From Jaapia argillacea MUCL 33604 (lineage: Eukaryota > Basidiomycota > Agaricomycetes > Jaapiales > Jaapiaceae), in contig KL197719.1 in assembly GCA_000697665.1 (NCBI GenBank), positions 306,682 through 370,681 of the forward strand: a DNA stretch of 64,000 bases, read 5' to 3'. The position numbers and the translations under genes were made by a program. The stretch's first letter is position 1; the number at the start of each line of letters is the position of its first letter. Below the pieces are notes generated by a model. The model had not been told where the DNA came from, did no database searches, and worked only from the letters and a program-made list of their open reading frames with translations. Positions 23,847 to 35,293 of this stretch are shown one piece after another.

Positions 23847-23970
23847 TTATAAACAGTGGCGATTGTCAGCCATGGTGGAGAGCTCGGTGACGATAGAGTG
23901 CAAGTGGGTGACACCCGCCGACAGTTGACGCCGCCCAAATCGCAAGAAACGGGCTTCTCTCTGGCTGACA
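23847..23970 (-). promoter_or_regulatory. Promoter module of family gene C
   Basis: In gene orientation: distal TGTCAGCCA (23970-23962), 89 nt gap, proximal TGGCTGACA (23872-23864), TATA 12 nt later (23851, in TTTATAAC), ATG at 23797. The arrangement matches the modules of A and B. Confidence 0.6.
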
Positions 23971-25880
23971 GCTTCTTTCATGGTTGAGTTTTATTCCTTG
24001 TTGGTTCTGCGCGTGGCTGCTGCCAAATAAGTCGAGCTCAAAATGTGCGATTCCAGTTGGAATTGGGAAGGAGACTACCAAAACCAATTCAGCGTCGATC
24101 AAACGTCGGAGTGGACCAGGTGGCTGTGCAACGTTATCGCGAAACGGCAATTCACTGGAACGGAAAAACAACGTCGAAGGAAGGAGAAGGGTTGGAGAAC
24201 GCACAGATTACGACTCCAACAAAGAAGGTGGCTCTTCGTGATGTCGGACTCATGATTTGCATACAGGTGGGCATCGGGTTTCTTTCATAACACCGCGAGC
24301 TCATGACCATCGACCGATTGATGTCCGTCACGGCGTTGCACATGGACAAGGAGGGCACTTGGGGTCATCCGAACTACCACACAATGCAATTTCGGCGAAA
24401 GTTGGGGATTTGAAACTGAAGGCAGGTGTAAGCTCTTGAGCCCTTCCCAACAGCGTAGCTTCGCTGATGAATCGGGCCCAAGGTCTCAACCTTGTCACGA
24501 CCCAGAGCCTTGTAAAAATATTCAGCTGTCCTTGGATGGAGCTCGACGGGGGCAATTTGGTAGCGCGGGGGAACGTGAATCAACTCAGAGAAGCTAATTA
24601 AGGACGGGTTAGATACTTAGCTCTTTTCGTGGATCTAGCATCCGGGTTGGTGGTGGGTATCCATCGATTGGCAGGAGTCTTAAGATCCGGATGGTTGCCG
24701 GGAGTCGAGTTGAACAGCTCGCTGATCAAACTCTCATTGAGTAGATCATCCTCGACACGGTGTTCCGCTGGGAGGGCGGCCAGGCCCGGCTATACAAGTC
24801 AGAGATAAGTGTTCAACCACTGTGGTTAGTTCTGCTTGGGTGCTAAGTTAATGACGTCGGGAAGTACTCGTCTGCTTGAACGAAGACTAATATCTCCATA
24901 TGCATTGACTTGGTCAACATTACGTTCAGCTGAAAGGAGTCCAATAGCAAGCCCACCTAAACGTGTCTAGGAATCCAGGGCTGCCCTGTCCCTTGTACTA
25001 TTGTGAGCCTCGTCGTCGCCTCGTTGGTGGATGGAAGTTCTGCTCTTGGAGACCCAAGGTGCCAAGACGACCTGTCTAGCGCTAGCCTCTGGCAGTCTAC
25101 CCTCTTAACACCTCCTTGCTCGCGCATTGCATAATAGCTGCCCCTTGAACGGTGTTTAGGCGTCTCACGGAATGCTCTCGAAGTGGACGAGTACGCGAGA
25201 CGAGTACCTCGCTCAAAACTCAGACTCACACCAAGGGAAAGTGTCCAATAACCTGGACGTTTTTCGGGACTTGTGTCATTTACGTCTGGGACCAATTGTC
25301 AACCTCAGCGATACCGAACTGACGAGAAAAAAGCAGAGTCACTTGCCTGATATTCTTCGCCTTGCAAGGAGTATCTGTCCCACAGTCTTGTACTGTTGTA
25401 CGAGCGCCCCTTGTCGCTTCGAACGGAAGATCGTATACTCACCGGTACTCAGAAGATCATCAATCTCCTGAGAGAGACACAGCTTCATGGCTGCGGGCCC
25501 TTCCCCATTGCACGCCCAAGTCCAACAAAGTCAGGCAAGAATGCAACGTGTTGGATGTCGTCAACCTGATTGAATTGGAAGCTTTTGATAACGTTCAATT
25601 TGCGATGTCCCATGTCCCATTCGCGCAATGTGTTTGACACGACACCCTTGATCCAATTCCGACCCTTGCAAATCCCCCCTACCCGAACCTCGCTTTCTGG
25701 GCTTCCATAGCATGGGAATCGCCTCTATATCATGGGGCCATCCTTTTTCCTCGAAGCAAAATATTCTTCCCTCCTGCTGTATTCTTGGACTTGATCGCCC
25801 ACATACCCTCACCTGCTGTGCTTCGTTGCGCGTCTTATCAACCAAACGACCCACCTTACCATCGTTGCAACGATACCACC
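23971..25880. other. Gene-poor stretch with one coding-like region
   Basis: No family is recognised. On the minus strand, about 24800 to 24374, two adjacent open segments look coding: one with ESLISELFNSTPGNHPDLK and RWIPTTNPDARSTKRA, the other with HVPPRYQIAPVELHPRTAEY and GRDKVETLGPIHQRSYAVGK. A stop-containing gap of some 25 nt, too short for an intron, separates them, so this may be a gene relic. The remainder, including the 5' flank of the hydrolase gene (25640-25880), shows nothing I can name. Confidence 0.35.
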
Positions 25881-27125
25881 ATGCCCGTCGCGACGATAAA
25901 CGAAAAGGGCACTCAATTCTTCTACGAGGATAGTGGTATCCCTGCCGGATCCTCGGTGTACACGACCGTTGTCATTCTGCATGGGACTAGTTACCACCTC
26001 GGTGAGCCTTTCGCCCCTCTGGCGTCCTCCGGTGAAACCTTGACAACTGGTGTTTGACGCGTATCCAGGAACATTCCGTCGTCTCATCCCCTACGCTGCC
26101 CAACATAACCTCCGTCTCGTACTCGTGAATAGACGTGACTACCCTGGATCAAGCCCCACGAGCCCAGACGAACTTGGAAAGTTGGCCAGTCCTGACAAGG
26201 ATGTCCAAGCTGAAGGAATGAAGGATATGGGTCTTGAGATTGCGGCGTTTTTAGAGTGGTATATCAAAAATCAAGACGTTCCCCGGCTTTCTAGGAGTCG
26301 AGTCGAAGGTGAACACGATTCTGGTGGAGTCTCGTTGTTGGCTTGGTCTTCAGGAAATGCTACGAGCTTGCCTATGCTCGCTCACGTTGATAAGTTGTCG
26401 GAGGAGTCGAAGACGTTCTTGGCTGGTTATCTGAGGACTTTTGTTATTTACGGTGAGCCTTCCCCGCATTCCAACCATTCTCCAATCTAAGCCACCACAT
26501 CTAGACGCACCATTGTACGTCCTCGGAATCCCCGATCCCCCAAACCTCTACCACCCCCTCAAAGACCAATCCCGCCCAATGGAAGACCGAATCCCAATTT
26601 TCAACACCTGGGTATCCTCCTACTACTCTCACCCCTCCCTCTCCTCCCGTTCCCTATCAGGTCTCTCCCAATACCCACCCCCAAATCCCCTCCCCTCCAA
26701 AATCCCCACTGCAGCCCGTATCTCTCCCACCGAAATGTCCGAAATCACTTACCCACAAGCCGTCCTCCGAGCCGAGAGTTTTGTGCGGTACTTGAATCCC
26801 CAAGTGTATCATGAGAATATGAGGAGGTGTGTTTGTGATGAGGAGGTTGGGAGTGTGCTGGGTGAATGGAAGGTTGTGCAGATTTGGTGCAAGGAGAGTA
26901 TTTTGGAGACTGCGTGGGGTGCGTTTGAGGTTGAGAGGATGGTGGAGGAGTATAAGAAGAGTGGGGGTAAGGGGAGGGAATATGAGGTTAGGGAGATGGA
27001 TGGGAATCATTTTGTGAGTGTTGTGGTCGGGTGGATCGTCGGCTAATGTTGTTGACCTTCACGTTTGGTAGGCTCATTGGGATCAGCCCGAAGAAACGAT
27101 GCGATTCTTTGCCAGCGTTGTATGA
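25881..27125 (+). CDS. Alpha/beta hydrolase fold protein
   Basis: Four exons (25881-26001, 26069-26452, 26505-27013, 27072-27125) give 355 residues. The fold is seen in the oxyanion-loop region VVILHGTSYHLG, the strand-turn LRLVLVNRRDYPGSSPTS, the nucleophile elbow LLAWSSGNATSLP (Ser in a variant G-x-S-x-G) and the C-terminal histidine in REMDGNHFAHWDQPEETM, which the last intron interrupts just after the His-Phe. These fit the catalytic Ser-His pair of the family. No signal peptide is seen, so it is probably cytosolic. The substrate cannot be inferred. Similar NRRDYPGS-type proteins are common, uncharacterised hydrolases in agaricomycetes. Confidence 0.85.
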
Positions 27126-27341
27126 TTTTGGTTATCTTCGGGACAGCTGCCCGTGTCATCGCGCTGAGACACTAGGCTCTACACGTCGAACGCATATACC
27201 TAGGAGTTGAGACTTCTACTTATAATAATCTGCGATATACATTATTGCTATCGATACATTTGTGCAATCCGAGGGCATGATGAATCTATGATGCGTTGTC
27301 CAAGTCTAGGTATGCTCTATTGGAGTGATGGACGTGTCGAG

Positions 27342-28209
27342 TCAAAGGGAAGAAAAGCCTTGCGATTTTACCCCACGGACTCGTAAGCGTTGTCTCCTCT
27401 CAACTTCTTGCTCTGCCTTCTCCCAAATCCCATTCCGACCCCTCGAGGTCTGCTCCCACTGGCGGACAGTGGATAAAGGAGCTTTCTCGACCACAAGTCT
27501 TATATCGCCATTCTCCGACGTGGCGAATGCATTCAAATCGACAATCTCTCGTTCATGAGAGGCTGTCGACGTGCCCACAACTTGGACGAGGAGAAGTGAC
27601 AAGTCAAGCTCCTGAAGGAGAGCGACCAAGGGAGCGAGGGCTTGTCGAAGAAGCCCTTGTCGAAGGACAATCGCGAGATGGGTCACGGTCGAGAGTTGTC
27701 GAAGTCGGTCGATGGGCTCAGATGTGAGCTGATTTCCGGTAATGTGAACGCGAAGGCGGGTCACAGAGGACCCCACAAGCGCCGTATCCCACCCATCCCG
27801 ACACGACAACCCAAGGAGGTGCTGCTCTCGAGGGCCCGCGAACAGTATCGCATCCTCCAATCCTCGCGTACCATGGCAAAGGAAACCCGCATGCAAGACT
27901 CTTGACGCCAGAGCACGCAGAGATGACCCTGTCGATGGTTTGTATGGGGCCCATGGTGAATATGCCAAGGTTTTGAATTCGGGTTTGGACAAACCGAGTA
28001 GGTTTGTGGGAAATGGCGAGTAGGAAGTTTGTCAAGGCACGAGGGGTTTCTAGGAGGACTGTATGGTATATGATAGGATCTGTCCATTGGCGCGCCCAGC
28101 TTGAGACTAGGGCGATTGAAAGAGCCGTCCTGCGGTCGTCTATGGCAGCGAGCTCGAAGATATCGCGTAAAATTTCGGTGGGGAAATTGAGGCAAGAGCT
28201 GGATTTCAT
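27342..28209 (-). CDS. F-box-like protein (gene model has a frame problem)
   Basis: The N-terminus reads LNFPTEILRDIFELAAIDD followed by ALSIALVSSWARQWTDPIIY, the usual basidiomycete F-box-like opening, then a leucine-rich-like body. The body continues in another frame with LFAGPREQHLLGLSCRDGWD and SVTRLRVHITGNQLTSEP to a stop at 27342. Joining needs either a 73 nt intron from GTCATC (near 27925) to TTGGAG (near 27853), which removes a coding-like ISACSGVKSLACG segment, or a one-base frameshift near 27870. So it may be a real spliced gene or a recently broken one. If intact it would recruit substrates to an SCF ubiquitin ligase; many fungal members have no shown target. Confidence 0.65.
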
Positions 28210-29129
28210 GATTCGTCTATTGAGAATTCTGGTATGAATGCCTCAATTGAATATTGAATCTGTGAACAATATGTCAGAGGATGCAAGGTAGACGTAGTTC
28301 AATGGACTGGCTCACCTAGTTGTCAACGACAGGCGCTCACATCTCAGGTTATCTGCGGGCTGTTCTTATAAAGGTCGCCGCTTACGCTGACTCCAACAAT
28401 CGTTGTCTCCACTCCGACCCTCGTTCGCCTACAGTATGACTTCGAGCGAAGTTCTCTGACCTAAGGAGCGGTGGAGTGAAGTACTTTTAGGGTCCTCTCC
28501 AGAAATGCCGTTGGTGGCGTCATCGACAGAGCCGAGCTTAGCGAAACCCATATGTGCCGGGTGTTCGGAATTTGAGAACGGCGTCGGGGAACGTGCTGGA
28601 AGATGCAATGCTCACTGTCGGTGGTGTTGGCGACAGCGGAGAGCTCAAAAGTTCGGGATGAGATCATGTCGATCAGGCACCTATCATCTCGACCATGCAT
28701 ACGTCATGGGAACTCGCCACTGAAAATATGGCGAACGTCGAAAGCGGCACAACATTGAGCACACTGCCACCCTTCCTCGCTTCGATACACCCAGCACTAA
28801 TGTTGACGACACTAAGTGTGCTATTGGTGGGACAAGAGCCGTAAGTCTGTGAGACAAGATAAGCAGGCTGCCACAGGAACGCCAGAAACCGGAAGGAAGC
28901 TATCGCTGAGCATTCTGGGCCATGCCCCCGCAGCAGGGGGTTTCTTTTGGAAGGACAAGCGCGGTAGGTAATATCGCACCCATGACGGGTCAACTCACAC
29001 CAGATATATCTGTGAGACGTAGGTTGGAAACTGTTTTAATGGACAGGAAATAGCGATGAGCACGACAGTAATAATGATAGACAAACGGCGCAGAAGAAAA
29101 TAAAGAACGATAAAAAAGATATCAACCCT
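28210..29129. other. Intergenic, nothing recognised
   Basis: About 920 bp upstream of the F-box-like gene and downstream of the GLTSCR1-domain gene. Minus-strand frames (28700-28461, 28993-28673) are open but have no signature or consistent splice partners, so none is called. Confidence 0.5.
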
Positions 29130-30631
29130 TCAACTGGGATTCGACGGCTGCGTACCATTACTACCCATATTCATACCGTGCACTAGACTGGCTGTGGCGG
29201 CCGCGTATGACGGTAGTCCAGCGGTATTTGAAACAGGCGTCGAAGGCATCGAGAGCGGAGTGGACGTCGCGCTCACTCCCCTTGACACCAAAGAGTTCAA
29301 CAGCAGAGCCAACCCACTCATCTGCGTTGCCTGGAGCAAACTGATGTTTACCTCCAAGCTGAGCATCGTCCCGTTCGAGGTGTAGCCTCGAAGAATAGCA
29401 GATGGTTGTGGTTGATCAGGAGGAGGAAGGGCGGACGCAGGGACAGGGTTTATTCCGATCTTCTGCAGTTCGGGTAGGGCTGTTACTGGGAGTTGAACGG
29501 GTATCGATCCAGGAGGAGGTTGCTGAGGAATCAATGAATCTGGTGTAGAGGCAGCAGGAGTGGTGTATGAAGACGAGGGATAGGTCTGTGGAGCGGAAGC
29601 TCCGTATGCTTGAGTGTACGGTTGAGTGTACGTCTGGGCGTAGGGGTACACATAGGGTCGGTAATGGTAAGCATAGCCTGACGCATAACCTGCCGACGGT
29701 GCTGTGGTTTGGGGAGTATAGAAGGTGGTACGAGGTGGCATAGACGCCAAGCGTTTTTCGCGCTCTAATCTGTCCAGAGTTGATCGAGATGTGCGTAGTT
29801 CTGAATTCATAGCAGAATTTTCGGCTCGCTCCTGCTCGAGAATTGTTTGTGCAAGGACGTACGCCTGATCGTCGGGCGATTTGCGCTACATCGGCTTCGT
29901 TTGTAAACTGCTTCGGTAATACAGGTAGAGCAACGAACCTTTCCAGACTTCAGCCTGGCTTTTTTCAACCGATCCTCCAACCTTTTTCGCCGGTGGAAAC
30001 ATTCCAATGCAAACTTCGTATCTATTTGGATACGAGTTGAGCAGAGTGAAAAAAAGATGGAATGGTCACTGACGAGCGATTTCCTCCTTGAGTAGATCTG
30101 CTTCAGTAGCTTTGGCTTTTCCTTTCCGAGCACTTCCACCCACTGCCATATCTTCCTTAGGGAACTGAAATATGTGGTACGGTAGCAAACGATTGACAAC
30201 ATCGACGGCGTCCACAAAGGGTGTGTCCACGTCTGGATATAACGACGCTATGTGATCTGCCGCCAAAGACGAGGAAACTCTGAAAACCGAAAAGGAGAAT
30301 TTGCATGAGCACAAGGTTGAAGGAGATAATAAAAGTAGACTCACCTAAGTGCTGCCTCCTTGACAGTTTCATTTTCCTCCACAGTACGAATTTTCCGTGT
30401 CGCACCCGTCTTTGCATCACTATCGCTTATCGGTAAAGCCTGAACATAGCTCTGAATCCACGAGGGATTTGGCGGGACACCCGATGCGCTCGACGGAGTC
30501 AGGGACCTTGAATCAGGGGGCCAAGGTGACGGAGTCGAAGAAATTGGGGGCCCAGAAACAGTTTTCAGCGTCGTGAGATGTCGATAGTGAGTTGAATTAG
30601 GAGGAAATGAGCAGCCTGACGATTCTGACAT
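29130..30631 (-). CDS. GLTSCR1-domain protein, putative SWI/SNF-type remodeler subunit
   Basis: Four exons (30631-30345, 30279-30074, 30021-29939, 29885-29130) give 443 residues. The conserved GLTSCR region spans exons 2-4: LYPDVDTPFVDAVDVVNRLL, PYHIFQFPKEDM, then EIAHTKFALECFHRRKRLED, RLKKARLKSGKRKSPDDQAY and LAQTILEQERAENSAM. In animals this region defines GLTSCR1/GLTSCR1L, subunits of the non-canonical BAF complex, and fungal homologs accompany Swi/Snf-type remodelers. The N-terminus is Ser/Pro rich and the C-terminal 200 residues are Tyr, Pro, Gln and Ser rich (YAYHYRPYVYPYAQTYTQPY), a low-complexity tail likely to be disordered. Nuclear role is inferred from the family. Confidence 0.87.
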
Positions 30632-30836
30632 TTTCTTGCCGTTTGTTGGGCTTTGCCTTGCTACGCCTCGTGACCGCGTGAACCGCTGGCTGAATGCACT
30701 TTAGGGCGGACCTTAGTGGACTTCGTATTATCATCCTGTTATCATCCCGCCAAACGGAATTACTTCGCCCTTGGCACACGAAGTAAATTTACCAACGAGG
30801 TCCCAAAAATACAAGAGAGACTATGAATGGAATACA

Positions 30837-33307
30837 TTAAGCAGAGGCTGCGACGGGTTGTGTGGAGGGTTGAGACACATTGGGCTGTGTCTGTGCCTGT
30901 GCCTTCTTGTCAATCATCACTTTCAACTTCTTCAGCATCTCGGCTGCCTGAGTCACTTCCTCAGCGTTGCTCAGAGCCACTCGTTCCAAGTACTCCTTCG
31001 CGAGGCTGAGATCTCCACCGCCCAGATACATGTGGTATCGGGCGACGTACATGCTGGACTTCGAGAACTCTTGCACTTGTTTCTCTGGAAGAGAATCGGT
31101 CAGTGTGAGGGTCCAAATAGTATCGCAAAGGCACTCAACGATCAGCTCTGGACACCTCAACGATGCGCCTATGATACGCTGCTGCTTCGGCGTATTCCTC
31201 AAGGTCATTGTGAAGTTTCGCCAGCTTCGCATTGATCGTCGTCTCGTGGGTATCTGCACCGAGCAACGCGTGCTTGAGGCATTCGATGGCTTCTCGAGGA
31301 CTACGACTTGTGAGAAAGATTCAACTGCGGCGGTAAATCCAACTTACCGTCCTAAATCTTCGTAGCACATACCCTGAGACTGCCACAATCGGAAGTCGTA
31401 TGGCCTGAAAATAGAAAGATGGGCTGCAAATAAGCCAGAGCAGACAAGGAATGACGTACCTCAGGGCAGTAGCACGCTGATAATAGTACAGTGCATACTG
31501 ATGCATATTCAGCAATTCGTAGGCTTGTCCAAGACCGTACCATGCCCGGTAATCTTTGCGATTAGCATCTACGATCAACGGTAATCAATACATATAGAAG
31601 TACAATGAGAGGGTCGCAGATAACATACCGACAGCTCGTCGATACGCTTCGATGGCAGCATGCGAATTCTTCATCTCCACATATTCATGTCCCATAAGCG
31701 TCCATGCAGAGAGATACGTTCGGTCCAGTTGAGTAGCTCGCTTGAAGTACTTAACCGCCTTCTCATGTTCGGCACGCAAGGAATAGTGATTCCCTAGTGC
31801 GGTTGTGAAAATTCGTCGAAATCAAGCAGTAGGAAGAAAACTTGCCAACGAGACAGCAGACTTCGGGCCGATCTTTATCTAGCGCCAGGTATTCGTGAGC
31901 GAGCTTTGACAACTTTGTGCGATTATCAGTCACATAAAGAATATTCGAATAGATGTCGATGTCGTCTATCCGGTAAGGATCCAGCGCAAGAACTTTCTGG
32001 AACTGAATTTCAGCTTGTCCGAAAGCTGGTAAGTTCGGGTCAAAACGAAAGCTAATTAGAGGAGGCGAGAGGGTCGTACAATGAAGGTGATACAGGGCAC
32101 AAGCCCTCTGACTCATGAGCCACAGACTATTGGGGAAGAAATCGGGCCCCAGAAGTCGATCGCACAATGCGACTTCATGATCTGTCGGGACATGAAGCTC
32201 GTTCAGGGTCTTAAACTGGAGCATTTGAACTAGGGGATGGGTTGGGGGTAGGGGTATCAATGGCAACAAGGAGGATAGCTGTGAGGCCGATCACAGATGA
32301 TCAGACGATCTGGATGAGAACATGGAGGGTAAACTCACTTCTTCCGTGTCTCCTATACATGTACCCAGCAACAGCCAGGCGGACCAGTTCCAAGGGTAGC
32401 TTGCCATCGACAACAAGATACATTCAATAGCCTCCTCTCGTCTGGCCATGCGGGAGAGGAATAAACCTTTGCTATGTCATGACAAGTTATCAGGAGAATT
32501 GATGTTGAGCGGTTGGGAGGGCGCTTACAGAAACAGAAGAAATGGATCTGTTACATTTTTGACCATCTCGAGTAGATCCCTCAAGGAAGAATTTACGGGG
32601 ACTGGTGGCTGGTGACGGTTACCTGCCTCGGTGTCAAATGACAGGTAAACAGACCGCCGAACAAACACGCACTATCCAGGCGATGCCAATCTTTGAGAGC
32701 CTTCTTCTCACTTGCCTGAAGCATCGAAGTCAGCGATAGTAAAATTTTCAGCCGATTCCATACCATAAACTGGCTGTAAATATAGAGAAATCGAGCTTTA
32801 GAGCTTCGGCAATCTTTCAGAATGTGGACGGCTCGCAGAAACTCCTTGCCGTCGACGTAGGCCTTCGCAGCGAAGTAAATGTCTTCATCCTGCAACTCCC
32901 TTTCTCGTTCAAGAGCTTGCATCTCATCTGACGGGGGACGGAGACGGGCTCCATATAGGTGACTTGCGGGAGTGCTCGCCGTAGCAGTCTGACTGGAGGT
33001 TGGTACAGGTGAAGGATGCGCAAAGGACAAGGACGGCCTAGGCGAACGAGAGCGAGCAGGGGTAGAGGTATGGAATGTGGATTCCGAGGCGTGTGACTGA
33101 GATTCATGGCGTTTCGCTTCTGGTACAGATAACAGCAGCTCCGACACCCTGGTGGCGTCCACTTGGGATGGTAAGGCACACGACGTGAAATAGGATTTGA
33201 GCAGCTCACCACTTCGAAGCGACTGTGAGACCTCGTTCAGAACAATCTTTCACCGCCTTTCTCATGGCGGCCACCATATCAGAGTTCACAGCATTGACAG
33301 TGGTCAT
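30837..33307 (-). CDS. CDC23: APC8/CDC23, anaphase-promoting complex TPR subunit
   Basis: Twelve exons (33307-33210, 33148-32764, 32715-32673, 32622-32529, 32471-32339, 32278-32080, 32025-31846, 31793-31629, 31568-31460, 31404-31348, 31300-31156, 31082-30837) give 617 residues. The opening [20 protein letters not shown] and later [59 protein letters not shown] and [18 protein letters not shown] are the tetratricopeptide repeats of Apc8. The protein is a scaffold of the APC/C ubiquitin ligase. An 80-residue Ser/Pro insert follows the first helices. The intron at 31794-31845 uses a GC donor (GCAAGT). The last intron must end at the second AG of CCAGAG to keep frame. Divergent from ALG14, with 433 bp between starts. 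Confidence 0.93.
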
Positions 33308-33740
33308 ACCTACGGTTTCGTAAAACCCTGTTCGAAGAAAAAGATTTCTGAGATGTGTTCCGCGTCACCACTCGCTGATGACTTGCGTGAACCAAACAAT
33401 GATGAAGATACGCTCAGCGACCGAGAATTCGCGTCGGCAGAGTCTTGCCCAGAGCCTGTCAAGTTGGACGAGGACTTGGAGAGAGATTCCTTGATCTGGA
33501 CAAGAATCGCGCTTGTGGCGTACCGTCCTAACTTTTCCCACAACCTTTACACCAACTCCGTTATGTTCCTTCATTGAAGTTGATTGACAAGGATCATCAA
33601 CAAATCCCGGCCTTGGATTTGAGAATATACCGCAAGCATATCGTCAAGGCTCTGGGAATACTTGCGCAAGGAACTTCGCAATTTATCAATCTTCGTTTCC
33701 TCGCAGTCCTCTCCGTCACCGAGCCCATACAGGAACTGTC

Positions 33741-34701
33741 ATGATGTCTGTCACGTCTTGGTTTGTCCTTGCACCCCTGGCTACTCTCTTCTGTCTATTT
33801 CTTCGATTGTACTTCGTTCTGCCCCCATCTCGAACCCGACAAGCTCGGAAACGCACGGAGCCATGCCATACAGCCGTGTTCTTGGGTTCTGGTTCGTCTG
33901 TTCCAAAGATTTCCTGACACCTATATGTTGATATTTGATCAGGGGGACATACAAGTGAAGCGCTCATGCTCATGTCTGCACTCGATTTCTCTCGTTATTC
34001 CCCACGGACCTACATTATCAGCGAAGGGGACAGTCTAAGTGCTCAGAAAGCCATAGACTTGGAAAATCGCAAGGATCTGGTCCGATTGTCATTGACGGTG
34101 TGTCGTCATCCAGCCTTTTCCCATACTTTCCTACTGATTGGCAGCGGCGGATCACAGCATCGAGCCCCCGATAAATCTTACACGATTCTGACCATTCCCC
34201 GCGCTCGTCGTGTCCATCAATCGATCATCACGACCCCACCCACAGCATTATGGTCCCTCTTGGCCTGTGTCTACCATGTGACCATCGTACCCTTTCTTTC
34301 ACGTTCTAGCCACGGGCCCATTTTCGCAGACGTGCTGATTCTCAACGGGCCCGGCACATGTTTTGTTTTGTGCTTGGCCGTTTACCTGAACAAAGTGGGT
34401 TTTCCCTCGATATCCACCCACCGATCGAGGGGGAATAGCCATTGGCTTCATTTTGACATGCTTTTGTTTCGTCACAAGTGCTTCGGCCTGCCATCACCGA
34501 AATTGATTTATGTTGAATCCTTCGCTCGAGTGCGTTCCTTGTCACTTTCCGGAAAGCTGCTTCGTCCATTGGTCGACAGGTGAAGACATTATGACTCTAC
34601 CATTCTGAATTTGATCTATTGACCTTCGTAGGTTCGTCGTCCAATGGCCAACTATCCTGAATGATGGAGGAAGAGGAGACTACCGGGGCTGGCTCGTTTA
34701 A
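33741..34701 (+). CDS. ALG14: ALG14, UDP-GlcNAc transferase membrane-anchor subunit
   Basis: Five exons (33741-33891, 33943-34097, 34158-34394, 34479-34579, 34632-34701) give 237 residues. An N-terminal membrane anchor (SWFVLAPLATLFCLFLRLYF) precedes the signature VFLGSGGHTSEALMLMSALD, RYSPRTYIISEGDSLSA, ADVLILNGPGTCFVLCLAVY and KLIYVESFARVRSLSLSGKL, ending FVVQWP...YRGWLV. Alg14 anchors the catalytic Alg13 to the cytosolic face of the ER, where they add the second GlcNAc to the dolichol-linked precursor. Length and C-terminus are usual for the family. The splice choice after DLVRLSLT (donor at 34098) is the least certain junction. Confidence 0.92.
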
Positions 34702-35293
34702 AGTTGATTCTCGCGACTGGTCGCACTCTTCCTCGCTCCGTGTATTTCCTTCCAGCAAATTGTGAAGTGGAATTGCTCCAAGTTCTTCGATGGATCTACT
34801 CGTCTAACATCCTTCCAAGGTGATGGGATAGCTTCGCACCAGGGTCGTCAATCCTCCCGAATTCCAGATACATCTCTATGAGGTCATTGACTTCTCAGGT
34901 TGTGGTGTCGGGTTGCGTTCTGTACCCATCAGAGCGCCTATCTGTGACCTGTCGTCTTCCTCCTTCCCTCGAGATCAGGGATTACCCATGCTGCACGACT
35001 CGCAGCCTCCATGCAGGACAGAGCCCGAGAGATCTCAGACGGCCTCAGACAGAACTTGCTGTGATGTCTTCGATCCGTTTCCCAGGGAATGAAGCACATA
35101 ACCTCCCGGTTCACACACGCGTCACTTCGTTTCACCGGGACGAAATGAGGGGGGGCATCAAAGGAACCAGTGATCGTGGATCACGAATATCTCAGATAAC
35201 AGAGGTTGCATTGCGAGCGACGATCGAGATGAGCATACAATACAAGGGATGGGAGGAACGGTCCCAACGGCCTCCACCCACCGGACCGGTCGG
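34702..35293. other. Intergenic between convergent ALG14 and U2AF35
   Basis: About 590 bp where the two genes converge, holding their 3' ends. A plus-strand frame runs through 34878-35636 but its right half is antisense to U2AF35 and its composition reflects the repeat there. No gene is called. Confidence 0.55.

Noticed and set aside
26657-27010. Minus-strand open frame rich in Pro and Leu
   Set aside because: Antisense to exon 3 of the alpha/beta hydrolase.
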